From: Parabacteroides timonensis
GTDB taxonomy: Bacteria; Bacteroidota; Bacteroidia; Bacteroidales; Tannerellaceae
Length of the DNA stretch: 64,000 nt
Reading direction: 5' to 3'
NCBI RefSeq assembly: GCF_900128505.1
Contig: NZ_LT669941.1
Location: 917,526-981,525, forward strand
Shown here: in pieces, positions 17,103-25,633 of the stretch
Layout of the letters: each line of letters starts with the position of its first letter
Position numbering within the stretch: position 1 is the first letter of the stretch
The notes under the pieces: generated by a model
Told to the model about the DNA's origin: nothing
The model's input: the letters and a program-made list of their open reading frames with translations, nothing else
Databases searched by the model: none
Program-made: the position numbers and the translations under genes

Positions 17103-18056
17103 TTATTCTCCAAATAATGAATTTACAAATTCCTTCTTGTTAAAGACCTGCAAATCTTCAATACCTTCACCCAAACCGATATATTTTACCGGAATACGGA
17201 AATGGTCGGAAATACCGATCACCACACCACCTTTAGCTGTTCCATCCAATTTCGTGACAGCCAATGCATTCACTTCGGTAGCTGCAGTAAATTGTTTAGC
17301 TTGTTCAAAGGCATTCTGTCCTGTTGAACCGTCCAATACCAGCAAAACTTCGTGAGGAGCATCAGGAATAACCTTTTTCATCACGTTCTTTATCTTGGTA
17401 AGTTCATTCATCAGGTTTATTTTATTATGCAAACGACCGGCTGTATCGATAATTACAACGTCGGCATCATTTGCCTTGGCAGAACTAAGTGTGTCGAACG
17501 CCACAGAAGCCGGGTCGGAACCCATTTTCTGCTTTACGATGGGAACACCTACACGTTCACTCCAGATCACCAACTGCTCCACTGCAGCTGCACGGAATGT
17601 ATCGGCAGCACCCAGGTAAACATTTTTACCGGCTTTCTTGAATTGATATGCCAGTTTACCGATCGTTGTTGTTTTACCTACTCCGTTCACACCGACAACC
17701 ATGATAACATAGGGCTTCTTATCTTCCGGGACAATAAAGCTTTCAGCATCTTCCGTGTTGTTTTCGGTAAGTAATGTCGCAATCTCGTCACGCAACAAGG
17801 TGGTGAGTTCCTGAGTAGTGACGTACTTATCCCGGGCTACACGCTTTTCGATACGTTCGATGATCTTCAACGTAGTATCTACACCGACATCGGAAGTAAT
17901 AAGTACCTCTTCCAGGTTATCCAATACTTCATCATCAACCTTACTCTTTCCGGCAATAGCCCTGGTAAGTTTAGAAAATACATTTTCTTTTGTCTTAGAT
18001 AACCCTTTGTCTAAAGTCTCTTTTTTTTCTTTACTGAAAAAGCTAAAAATACCCAT
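17103..18056 (-). CDS. ftsY: signal recognition particle receptor FtsY, 317 aa
   Basis: An NG-domain GTPase: a short charged N-terminus, the N domain (about 25-100), P-loop GVNGVGKTT (122-130), DTAGRLHNK (G3), TKLDGTAKGG (G4 region), and the C-terminal amphipathic segment GEGIEDLQVFNKKEFVNSLF. It docks SRP-ribosome complexes at the inner membrane. The long acidic A domain of enterobacterial FtsY is absent, as is usual in Bacteroidetes. It is followed by rimO across a palindromic repeat. Confidence 0.96.
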   Translation of the reverse strand: MGIFSFFSKEKKETLDKGLSKTKENVFSKLTRAIAGKSKVDDEVLDNLEEVLITSDVGVDTTLKIIERIEKRVARDKYVTTQELTTLLRDEIATLLTENNTEDAESFIVPEDKKPYVIMVVGVNGVGKTTTIGKLAYQFKKAGKNVYLGAADTFRAAAVEQLVIWSERVGVPIVKQKMGSDPASVAFDTLSSAKANDADVVIIDTAGRLHNKINLMNELTKIKNVMKKVIPDAPHEVLLVLDGSTGQNAFEQAKQFTAATEVNALAVTKLDGTAKGGVVIGISDHFRIPVKYIGLGEGIEDLQVFNKKEFVNSLFGE

Positions 18057-18115
18057 ATATTAATCCGCTTAATTTATTTCTGCTTAGAATGAGGCTGCTA
18101 AGTTACAACTTTTTT

Positions 18116-18168
18116 AGTTGACAGTTGACAGTTGGCAGTGGAAAGTTATTTAAAAACATCTGTCAACT
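18116..18168. repeat. short GTTGACA tandem repeat with inverted copy
   Basis: Three adjacent 7-nt units (GTTGACA, GTTGACA, GTTGGCA) at 18117-18137 are followed by the inverted sequence CTGTCAACT at 18160-18168, which touches the nspC stop codon. The RNA would form a hairpin but has no T-run on the minus strand, so it is not a standard terminator. Low-complexity repeats of this kind are common between Bacteroidetes genes. Confidence 0.5.
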
Positions 18169-19307
18169 CAGCCGTTTCTTCCTTTATAGTCTTCGTAGCC
18201 GAACGTCCGATAAAGTACCAATTCATCGTCTTTACTCCAGAGAGCCAGTGATGGATGCGGTATCCCGTTAAACATCGAAGTCTTCACGATGGTATAATGA
18301 ATCATATCTTCAAAAATGATCTTATCACCGACTTTCAGAGGTTCGTCAAACGACCAATCCCCCATATAATCACCACTCAGGCAGCTATTTCCCCCAATAC
18401 GGTAAGTCGGCTTTCCTTCCACCCTGTCGGTTGCATTACGAATAACCGGCTTATAAGGCATTTCCAGGCAATCCGGCATATGACAGGTAAATGAAGCATC
18501 TATAATGGCTGTTTTTATCCCATGATTTTCTACGATATCTACCACAGTAGTCAACAGGAATCCCGTTTGCCAGGCAAAAGCGCTTCCAGGCTCCATAATA
18601 ACCTCTAAATTAGGATACTTAGCCTTGAATGATTGAAGTAAAGCTATCAGATGTTCCGTATCGTATCCTTTACGTGTCATCAAATGTCCGCCTCCCATAT
18701 TCAGCCATTTGATATGCGGTAAAAAACGGCCGAAGCGTTTCTCGACTTCCGATAATGTTTTCTCCAGATCAAATGAAGTAGACTCACATAACGTATGGAA
18801 ATGCAGCCCTTCTACCCCTTCCGGCAATTTGTCACCTAACAGATCGGCAATGATTCCCATCCGCGAACCGGGTGCACAAGGATTATACAAATCGGTTTCA
18901 ACATCCGAATACTCCGGGTTAATACGTAAGCCGCACGAGATACGATTCCCGTCTGCTTGTACCATTGGATAAAAACGCTCAAACTGCGATAATGAATTAA
19001 ATGTGATATGACTACTGTACTTTAGTATAGCAGGAAAATCAGCTTCCGTATAAGCCGGCGAATAAGTATGTGCCGGACTTCCCATTTCCTCGAAAGCCAA
19101 CTGAGCTTCAAATTTCGAACTGGCAGTCGAATAGGGTATATATTCGCGGACGATAGGAAAAGATTTCCACAGGGCAAAGGCTTTAAAAGCAAGAATAATA
19201 TTCACTCCGGCCCGTTCCTTTACGCTCTTGATAAGAGCCAGGTTGTTACGGAGTAGCTTCTCTTCCATCACATAGCATGGAGATGGTATTACGTTGAAAT
19301 CGATCAT
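18168..19307 (-). CDS. nspC: carboxynorspermidine decarboxylase, 379 aa
   Basis: A fold-III (alanine racemase-type) PLP decarboxylase: PSPCYVMEEKLLRNNLALIK at the start, the PLP lysine in ILAFKAF (K42), MGGGHLMTRKGYD for phosphate binding, and the catalytic region IGGNSCLSGDYMGDW with its Cys-Leu-Ser-Gly-Asp signature. NspC converts carboxy(nor)spermidine to (nor)spermidine in the alternative polyamine route found in Bacteroidetes. No carboxynorspermidine dehydrogenase gene is adjacent. A TATCTTTG -7 box lies about 28 nt before the ATG, so the gene appears to be transcribed alone. Confidence 0.93.
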   Translation of the reverse strand: MIDFNVIPSPCYVMEEKLLRNNLALIKSVKERAGVNIILAFKAFALWKSFPIVREYIPYSTASSKFEAQLAFEEMGSPAHTYSPAYTEADFPAILKYSSHITFNSLSQFERFYPMVQADGNRISCGLRINPEYSDVETDLYNPCAPGSRMGIIADLLGDKLPEGVEGLHFHTLCESTSFDLEKTLSEVEKRFGRFLPHIKWLNMGGGHLMTRKGYDTEHLIALLQSFKAKYPNLEVIMEPGSAFAWQTGFLLTTVVDIVENHGIKTAIIDASFTCHMPDCLEMPYKPVIRNATDRVEGKPTYRIGGNSCLSGDYMGDWSFDEPLKVGDKIIFEDMIHYTIVKTSMFNGIPHPSLALWSKDDELVLYRTFGYEDYKGRNG

Positions 19308-19334
19308 CTAGTTTCTTTATTCATAAATAAATTG

Positions 19335-19342
19335 CAAAGATA
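19335..19342 (-). promoter_or_regulatory. -7 box of nspC
   Basis: Minus-strand TATCTTTG matches TAnnTTTG and lies 28 nt upstream of the start codon, which predicts a leader of about 20 nt. Confidence 0.6.
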
Positions 19343-19520
19343 ATGTTATATTCAGAATATCCCAGTATTAGCAGGGAGGAAAGAATGACATGTGTTGGCG
19401 GCCGACAATTTTACACTTTTCCTCATGTGAGACCTTAACCTTCACCGTAACTGCCAGTCTATCAGCAAGCTTACATCAGGGAAAGGTAAAACCTATTCCT
19501 TTAAATCTAAAATGTGAGGC

Positions 19521-21857
19521 CTATTTTACTATTGTTAAGCGGGCAAACTTCAATAATAATTGTTTTTGTCCGAAGTGAGTGAATGCCACCGTTGCTTTGG
19601 CATTGCCTCCATCTCCCTCGATAGCTATAACCTCGCCTTCACCGAAACGATCGTGCCGAACCTTAGCCCCGACAGATAAACCGGAAAGGTCGGATGAAGG
19701 TGTTGCAGACGTGGCCGGAGCCGAAGTTGCTGTTTCCACCTTTGTAAGACGTTGACGTTGCGCGGCCTGGGCAACAGGAGAAACAAAAGAGGGCTCCTCT
19801 TTTTCTACTGCCCGTGGTTGCTGGAAAGGAGATGCAAATGCCGGACGCTGGAACTGTTCGCGAGCCGCAGCAAAAGTATCTGACGACGTATCTGTCGGAA
19901 GTTCCAGGAACTGGACATCGATATCTTTCAGGAAACGACTGGGGGAACACATGGCACTCTGTCCGTTCCGAAAACGGCTCTTGGCATAGGTCAGGACGCA
20001 ATTCTCTTCGGCACGGGTAATCGCAACATAAAACAACCGGCGCTCCTCCTCCACTGCACGAGGATTATCTTTCGCCATTTGCGAAGGGAACAGATCTTCT
20101 TCCAGGCCTACCACAAAAACATTCCTGAACTCCAATCCTTTGGCAGCATGAACAGTCATCATAGTGACTTTATTAGCTTGTTCATCTTTATCATTATCCT
20201 GATCCGTCAACAGGGAAACTTCAGAAAGGAAGTCTGCGAGAGACACTTGTTCTATTCCTTCTTCGCGACGGAGTTCACAAAACTCTGCAATACCTTTCAG
20301 TAACTCTTGTAAGTTTTCCTGTTTACTGATCCCTTCCACCGAACGATCCTGAAAAAGTGTACTGACAATTCCACTCTCCTTGACTACCATAGCAGCCATT
20401 TCTTCGGCAGACAAACGAGTATTCTGTTCAATGAAACGTTCGATCATTTCGCGGAAATCACTTAATCTTTTGGCTGTACCGCTATTGATCTGCAAACCGT
20501 AATCGATGGGAGCATTCAATACCGTCCAGAGGCTGACATTATTTTCAGTAGCAGCACTAACCAATTTGCCGACAGTGGTATCGCCGATACCACGTGTAGG
20601 ATAATTGATAACCCGCTTAAAAGCTTCTTCATCATGCGGATTAACAATCAAACGCAGATAAGAGATAATATCTTTCACCTCTTTACGCTGATAGAAAGAC
20701 AGACCGCCGTATATCTTATAAGGTATTCCTCTTTTGCGAAGCGCCTCTTCCAAAATACGAGACTGGGCATTTGTCCGGTACAGGATGGCGAATTCAGAAT
20801 AATCATAATCTTTGCGCATCCGCATTTCATTGATCATAGCGGCCACAGCGTATCCTTCTTCATAATCCGAATAGGAAGAAGAAACACGGACCTTATTTCC
20901 CTGTTCTTTCTCCGAATACACATTCTTGAATATCTGTTCTTTATTTTTATGGATCAAGCTGTTTGCTGCATTCACAATATTCTGTGTAGAACGATAATTT
21001 CGTTCCAGTTTAAAGATACGGCAACCCGGATATTGATTTTTGAATTGCAGGATATTATCGATATTGGCTCCGCGGAAAGAGTAGATGCTCTGAGCATCAT
21101 CTCCCACCACACAAATACGGCGGTGTTGCTCACAAAGCTTCTGGACGATCAAATGCTGGGCAAAATTGGTATCCTGATACTCGTCGACCAATACGAACTG
21201 AAAAAAGCTACGGTATTTATCCAATACCTGCGGATGATCGCGGAACAGGATATTCGTCTGAAGCAACAAATCGTCGAAATCCATCGCTCCTGCCTGTAGG
21301 CAACGATTCTGATAACGCTTATATATTTCACGCAACAAAGGGACTTTCGAATCTATATCGTGTTGCATCAACTCCTTGGACTGCTCGTAAGCCTTCCAGG
21401 TAACCAGTGCATTCTTAGCATTCGAAATACGGCTTTGTATCATTCCGATACGATACACTTTGTCATCCAGCTGCATCTCTTTGATAATAGCCTTCAATAA
21501 ACTTTTCGAATCGGCAGCATCGTAAATAGTGAAATTGGAAGGATAACCGATATGTTCTGCTTCATAGCGAAGGATACGTGAGAAGATCGAGTGGAACGTT
21601 CCCATCCACAACCGGCGTGCCGTCTGGTCACCGGTTATCTTGGCAATACGTTCTTTCATTTCACGTGCCGCTTTATTGGTAAAAGTAAGTGCCAGAATGC
21701 TTTGAGGTGCCAACCCCAGATGTACCAGATAAGCAATCTTATAAGTAAGTACTCTTGTCTTACCGGAACCGGCGCCGGCAATCACCAGCGACGGACCCTC
21801 GTTATATATAACAGCTTCGCGCTGACTCTCATTCAGTTGATCCAGATATTCTTCCAC
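19521..21857 (-). CDS. uvrD: UvrD/PcrA-type superfamily 1 DNA helicase, 778 aa
   Basis: All SF1A motifs are visible: Q motif LNESQREAV, Walker A GAGSGKT (28-34), ALTFTNKAAREMKERI (Ia), VDEYQDTN (II), GDDAQSIYSFRGA (III), RNYRSTQNI (IV), TMMTVHAAKGLEF (V) and YVAITRAEE (VI). The C-terminal segment GAKVRHDRFGEGEVIAIEGD is the PcrA/UvrD Tudor-like RNA polymerase-binding tail. It unwinds DNA 3' to 5' in repair and replication restart. A TACCTTTG promoter box lies 22 nt upstream. Whether to call it uvrD or pcrA is a matter of convention. Confidence 0.95.
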   Translation of the reverse strand: MEEYLDQLNESQREAVIYNEGPSLVIAGAGSGKTRVLTYKIAYLVHLGLAPQSILALTFTNKAAREMKERIAKITGDQTARRLWMGTFHSIFSRILRYEAEHIGYPSNFTIYDAADSKSLLKAIIKEMQLDDKVYRIGMIQSRISNAKNALVTWKAYEQSKELMQHDIDSKVPLLREIYKRYQNRCLQAGAMDFDDLLLQTNILFRDHPQVLDKYRSFFQFVLVDEYQDTNFAQHLIVQKLCEQHRRICVVGDDAQSIYSFRGANIDNILQFKNQYPGCRIFKLERNYRSTQNIVNAANSLIHKNKEQIFKNVYSEKEQGNKVRVSSSYSDYEEGYAVAAMINEMRMRKDYDYSEFAILYRTNAQSRILEEALRKRGIPYKIYGGLSFYQRKEVKDIISYLRLIVNPHDEEAFKRVINYPTRGIGDTTVGKLVSAATENNVSLWTVLNAPIDYGLQINSGTAKRLSDFREMIERFIEQNTRLSAEEMAAMVVKESGIVSTLFQDRSVEGISKQENLQELLKGIAEFCELRREEGIEQVSLADFLSEVSLLTDQDNDKDEQANKVTMMTVHAAKGLEFRNVFVVGLEEDLFPSQMAKDNPRAVEEERRLFYVAITRAEENCVLTYAKSRFRNGQSAMCSPSRFLKDIDVQFLELPTDTSSDTFAAAREQFQRPAFASPFQQPRAVEKEEPSFVSPVAQAAQRQRLTKVETATSAPATSATPSSDLSGLSVGAKVRHDRFGEGEVIAIEGDGGNAKATVAFTHFGQKQLLLKFARLTIVK

Positions 21858-21879
21858 GTACCTTCTCTTTTTAGGAATA

Positions 21880-21887
21880 CAAAGGTA
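21880..21887 (-). promoter_or_regulatory. -7 box of uvrD/pcrA
   Basis: Minus-strand TACCTTTG, a perfect TAnnTTTG match, lies 22 nt before the ATG, so the mRNA leader would be very short. Confidence 0.6.
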
Positions 21888-21980
21888 CTAATTTTTATTT
21901 ATCCGAACACTCCAGATCGTCGGGTTTGGCAGCAACAACACTTACTTCTGAAAGTTCGATTTTTTACTAATATAAAATTG

Positions 21981-22522
21981 AATATCTACTACCACTCTAT
22001 CACTTATTAGCCACAGGTTTTGTTTTTCAAGCCTAAAAGGCATGATAGTCGCCTTTTTTATCTATCACTCATCTATCACGACACTATCACACTTTTACTT
22101 ATTACAGTTGTTTTGTTTTCCTTGATCCTTTCAGTATTATTTAGGCTTGAACCTCTGTATCTATACAATTATTGTATTTTACTATATACATTTTTCCCGT
22201 AGGTCTATTACTTTTCATGCAGGAATGCTTACTTCTTGTGCTTGAGATGCCCATCTTAACACTGTTTACACCTGGGTCTCAACGATTCTCACACCCGGGT
22301 CTGTATAATATCGACACCCGGGTGTCGGACAACATAAGTCCATATTCCATTGAAAATAAGTCATATACTTTTATAAAATAGATTCAGACCTGGTTGTTTC
22401 AAAACGAGATAGTGATAGTTGCGTGATAGATGAGTGATAGATAAAAGAAGTAACTATCACGCTTTTTTGGCTTAAAAAACAAAGCCTATAACGAATAAGT
22501 GATAGAGTGATAGTCTGATATT
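21981..22522. repeat. 540-bp element bounded by 110-bp inverted repeats
   Basis: Left arm 21981-22091 and right arm 22410-22522 are inverted copies at roughly 80% identity by eye. Shared blocks include CACTCTATCACTTATT, TTTGTTTTT, AAGCC and CTATCACTCATCTATCACG. Each arm is rich in CTATCAC units and has an AGGC/GCCT mini-hairpin with a T-run. The 320-bp centre has no gene but holds a 23-bp-spaced palindrome array. It fills the whole gap between uvrD and the membrane-bound regulator gene, so it may be a non-autonomous element, a remnant, or a two-sided regulatory region. Confidence 0.65.
22268..22325. repeat. three ACACCCGGGT palindromes at 23-bp spacing
   Basis: Copies start at 22268 (ACACCTGGGTCT), 22291 (ACACCCGGGTCT) and 22314 (ACACCCGGGTGT, a perfect 12-nt palindrome). 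They are exactly 23 bp apart, and the sequences between them differ. The array lies at the centre of the inverted-repeat element. Regular spacing with dyad symmetry suggests protein binding sites on nearly the same helix face. Confidence 0.65.
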
Positions 22523-22638
22523 TATCTGACATTTGTATGACAATTCGTTATTTAACGAATTTCATGAAAATAGATGCGATTGTTACCGGTCCGGATTACA
22601 ATAAATTCTTATCTTCGGGCGTTAATAAAAGAAAAACG

Positions 22639-23556
22639 ATGAACACACGGTTAGCAGCAAATCTATCGGTTATTTTTACAGCCTGCATGCTTGTACTATC
22701 ATTCAGTTTCGGCTTTCACAATTATTCGGAAACACAGAAAGCAATCGTTTCGGATCTGAACCAGGCATTGCAGCAGACCATTATGCAAAATTCCGAACAA
22801 TGGATGAATCAGGATACACTCAAGACTTATTCACGCTTGTCTACCCTTTTCGGAAATCCGGTTTCTATCGAGAGTTATAATAAAGATTTTGCCGAAGCAT
22901 TGAAGTTTGAGCAACTGAAAGAGAAAAGCGGTATTATCGTTCACGTAAAAAATAAGAAAGCGACGGATAAATCTATTGCATACGTAACTCCTGAAAAAGA
23001 TCAGACACAGAATTACCTGGCAAGCGATACCGTTATCTGGCTGAGCGCTAATCTGAATCTCCCCGAAGCATCACAGGAAGAATTAGGAATCTCTTTTCAA
23101 GGATATATCAATTATTCGACTAAGGATATTCTGGCACTTACAGATAAACGGACTCCTTTAGTACTGCTGATAGCTGCTATCCTGTCCGGTGCCCTTTCTT
23201 TCTTTTTATTTCGTCGCAGAAGCACAAGTCTGCCACAAGAAGAGAAAACACTGGTTTTCGGTAACCTTACATTCTCTTGTCGCCATGCCTGCTTCTATAA
23301 AGAAGACCGGGAGAAATTGAAACTTACCCCGCAACAATACAAAATCATGGAAATGTTTTTCCTTTCCTCCTCTCATATCCTGCCCAGAGTAGATATCTGT
23401 GATACGCTATGGCCGGGTAAAGACAATGCCGACGAAACGCTGAACACTTTGATCCGCCGCTTGCGTCCGTTGGTGGAGGATAACAGCAATCTGAAAATAA
23501 CGACCGACAGAGGAAGAGCTTATCAGTTGGAAATAAAAGAAAGCCTTGCGGTATAA
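22639..23556 (+). CDS. membrane-anchored winged-helix regulator, 305 aa
   Basis: The start at ATG 22639 (MNTRLAANLSVIFTACMLVL) puts a transmembrane helix at the N-terminus; the frame is open 34 codons upstream but that extension is not hydrophobic. A periplasmic domain of about 145 residues follows (SETQKAIVSDLNQALQQTIM and onwards). A second helix (PLVLLIAAILSGALSFFLF) leads to a C-terminal OmpR/ToxR-type winged helix: LKLTPQQYKIMEMFFLSSSH, ICDTLWPG, DETLNTLIRRLRP, ITTDRGRAYQLEI. It is therefore a one-component sensor-regulator. It is 20 nt upstream of a beta-lactamase gene on the same strand and may sense envelope stress or beta-lactams (inference). Confidence 0.8.
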   Translation: MNTRLAANLSVIFTACMLVLSFSFGFHNYSETQKAIVSDLNQALQQTIMQNSEQWMNQDTLKTYSRLSTLFGNPVSIESYNKDFAEALKFEQLKEKSGIIVHVKNKKATDKSIAYVTPEKDQTQNYLASDTVIWLSANLNLPEASQEELGISFQGYINYSTKDILALTDKRTPLVLLIAAILSGALSFFLFRRRSTSLPQEEKTLVFGNLTFSCRHACFYKEDREKLKLTPQQYKIMEMFFLSSSHILPRVDICDTLWPGKDNADETLNTLIRRLRPLVEDNSNLKITTDRGRAYQLEIKESLAV

Positions 23557-23576
23557 AAGTTATTCATTTTATATTT

Positions 23577-24479
23577 ATGAAACACATACGTATTATTCTT
23601 TTCGCTCTTTGCAGCCTCTGTTGCCTAACTGGTTTACAAGCACAATCAGAGCAATTAAAAGCCAATATTCAGGAAATTATCAAAGATAAAAAAGCCCGGA
23701 TAGGTGTAGGTATCATATTAAATGGTAAAGATACTGTTACCATTAATAATGAAGACCCGTATCCGATGATGAGTGTATTCAAGTTTCATCAGGCATTGGC
23801 GGTACTCAATTACCTGCAGCAAAATAATCTACCTCTCGATACCCCAATACGGATTGAGAAAGAGGATATAATTGAAAACACTTACAGTCCGTTACGCGAT
23901 AAATATCCCCAGGGCAATATTTCCCTTCCGATCAGCGAGCTTTTGAAATACATTATTCAGCTAAGTGACAATATTGCCTGCGACGTCTTATTCAAATATA
24001 TAGGCGGTCCTTCAGTTGCGGACAAATATATCCGCTCATTAGGTATACAGCAATTCTCCATTGTAATCACCGAAGATGATATGCATCAGGATTTATCTGC
24101 TTGCTACCTGAACTGGAGTACACCATTAGAGGCTACCCGTTTATTAGAAATTCTACTTACCCGGCCATTATTTAAAGATGAATATCAGGAATTCCTCAAA
24201 AACATCATGATCGAATGTGAAACCGGAAAAGACCGTCTCCCCCAGCCATTATTAAAAACAGACGCAGTGATAGGACACAAAACCGGTACTAGTGATCTGA
24301 ATGCAAAGGGACAATTCATTGGAACAAACGATATCGGTTTTGTTCTGCTCCCGAATGGAAGCAGATACACTGTTGCTGTATTCATCAAAGATTCGAATGA
24401 GAGCATGGAAACAAATGCAAAGATCATAGCCTCTATATCTGAGGTGATTTATAAATATTTTACTGAGTCTTATAACTAA
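23577..24479 (+). CDS. class A (A2-type) serine beta-lactamase, 300 aa
   Basis: The signal peptide ends near LQAQ (residue 23). The active-site motifs are complete: S66-V-F-K69, S130-D-N132, E166 in the omega loop (ITEDDMHQD), and K235-T-G237-T-S. The surrounding sequence resembles the Bacteroidales CepA/CblA/CfxA/PER branch (subclass A2), mostly cephalosporinases and extended-spectrum enzymes. The substrate range cannot be read from sequence. It is the second gene after a membrane-bound winged-helix regulator (20-nt gap), and its stop overlaps the convergent aminotransferase gene. No IS or integrase flanks it closely, so it appears to be a resident chromosomal gene. Confidence 0.92.
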   Translation: MKHIRIILFALCSLCCLTGLQAQSEQLKANIQEIIKDKKARIGVGIILNGKDTVTINNEDPYPMMSVFKFHQALAVLNYLQQNNLPLDTPIRIEKEDIIENTYSPLRDKYPQGNISLPISELLKYIIQLSDNIACDVLFKYIGGPSVADKYIRSLGIQQFSIVITEDDMHQDLSACYLNWSTPLEATRLLEILLTRPLFKDEYQEFLKNIMIECETGKDRLPQPLLKTDAVIGHKTGTSDLNAKGQFIGTNDIGFVLLPNGSRYTVAVFIKDSNESMETNAKIIASISEVIYKYFTESYN

Positions 24480-25633
24480 TTCAGTACACGCTTAAGCCTG
24501 CCCAAACCATCGATCAGAAGTGCTCTCGGACAAGCGATGTTGATGCGGATAAAATCTTTACCAGCTTCACCATACATATTCCCGTCATTTACCAACAGCT
24601 TTTCCTTATCCAGCAAAGCTTTCACAATTTCTTCTGAAGATTGTTTCAGGGCAGAACAATCTACCCAAACCAGATAAGTGCCTTCCAATGGTAAAACTTT
24701 CAAATGGGGAAGATACTTTTCAAAATATCTTTTCAGATAATTGTAATTATCCAGCAGGTATTGTTTAAGTTCTTCCAGCCATTCTTCGCCCTCATTGTAA
24801 GCAGCTATCAAGGCTTCAACACCAAAAGGATTCACATCGCAGACCTCGTTGGCATTGATGGCCTTGTCTATTTTCATACGTACATATTCATTAGCTGAAA
24901 TAATGTTTGCTATCTGTAATCCCGCCAGGTTGAATGCCTTACTCGGTGAAATGCAGGTAACGGAATTCATCAGGAAGTCTTTCGAAATGGAGGCAAAAGG
25001 TGTATAAGTATGCCCCGGAAAAACCAATTCGCAATGAATCTCATCGGCGACAACCAATACGTCATTCCGAAAACAAATCTCGCCGATACACGTCAGTTCC
25101 TCCCGAGTCCAAACCCTGCCTGCCGGATTATGCGGGTTACATAAAAGTAATAATTTGACTTTTGGGTCGGAGGCTTCTCTTTCCAAACCTTCGAAATCAA
25201 TCCGGTAAGTTCCATCGATATAAAGAAGAGGACTGACGACCACTTCGCAACCGTTATTTCGAATAGAGGAGAAAAAGCAATTATAAACCGGTGTCTGCAC
25301 CAATACACGGTCACCCGGCAGGGTGAGTGCTTTGATTACGGCAGACAAGGCCGGAACTACCCCTGAAGTATAAATAATCCAGTCTTCCTCTATTAGCCAA
25401 CCATGCTGTCTCATAAACCAGTTCGTTACAGCTTCATAATAAGCGGCCGGCACTTTGGTATAACCGAAAATACCATGTTCCACCCGCCTGCGCAATGCAT
25501 CAACCACACAGGGAGCCGTACGGAAATCCATATCGGCTACCCACATGGGCAGGACATCCTCTTCTTTCGCCGTATCCCATTTATAGGAGTTACTTCTGCG
25601 ACGGGGAATCAACTCGTCAAAATTGTATTTCAT
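24476..25633 (-). CDS. PatB/MalY-type PLP-dependent C-S lyase / aminotransferase, 385 aa
   Basis: A fold-type I aminotransferase of the MalY/PatB group: YKWDTAKEEDVLPMWVADMD is typical of the N-terminus. It has the substrate-tyrosine region GIFGYTK, NPHNPAGRVWTREEL, VADEIHCELVF with the PLP-binding Asp, and the Schiff-base lysine in SPSKAFNLAGLQ. Members cleave cystathionine or cysteine, or transaminate. The ATG at 25633 overlaps the TGA of the DUF3737 gene (ATGA), so the two are translationally coupled. Its stop overlaps the beta-lactamase stop by four bases in a convergent pair. Confidence 0.88.
   Translation of the reverse strand: MKYNFDELIPRRRSNSYKWDTAKEEDVLPMWVADMDFRTAPCVVDALRRRVEHGIFGYTKVPAAYYEAVTNWFMRQHGWLIEEDWIIYTSGVVPALSAVIKALTLPGDRVLVQTPVYNCFFSSIRNNGCEVVVSPLLYIDGTYRIDFEGLEREASDPKVKLLLLCNPHNPAGRVWTREELTCIGEICFRNDVLVVADEIHCELVFPGHTYTPFASISKDFLMNSVTCISPSKAFNLAGLQIANIISANEYVRMKIDKAINANEVCDVNPFGVEALIAAYNEGEEWLEELKQYLLDNYNYLKRYFEKYLPHLKVLPLEGTYLVWVDCSALKQSSEEIVKALLDKEKLLVNDGNMYGEAGKDFIRINIACPRALLIDGLGRLKRVLN

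Noticed and set aside
18116..18168. Terminator after nspC
   Set aside because: The hairpin is followed by A, not T, on the minus strand, so it lacks a rho-independent tail.
22268..22325. CRISPR or plasmid iteron array
   Set aside because: Only three 12-nt palindromes, no replication gene nearby and no spacers of CRISPR length.
23577..24479. Recently acquired resistance island
   Set aside because: The beta-lactamase has no flanking insertion sequence, and codon use looks like that of its neighbours; it appears resident. The element upstream is noted separately.
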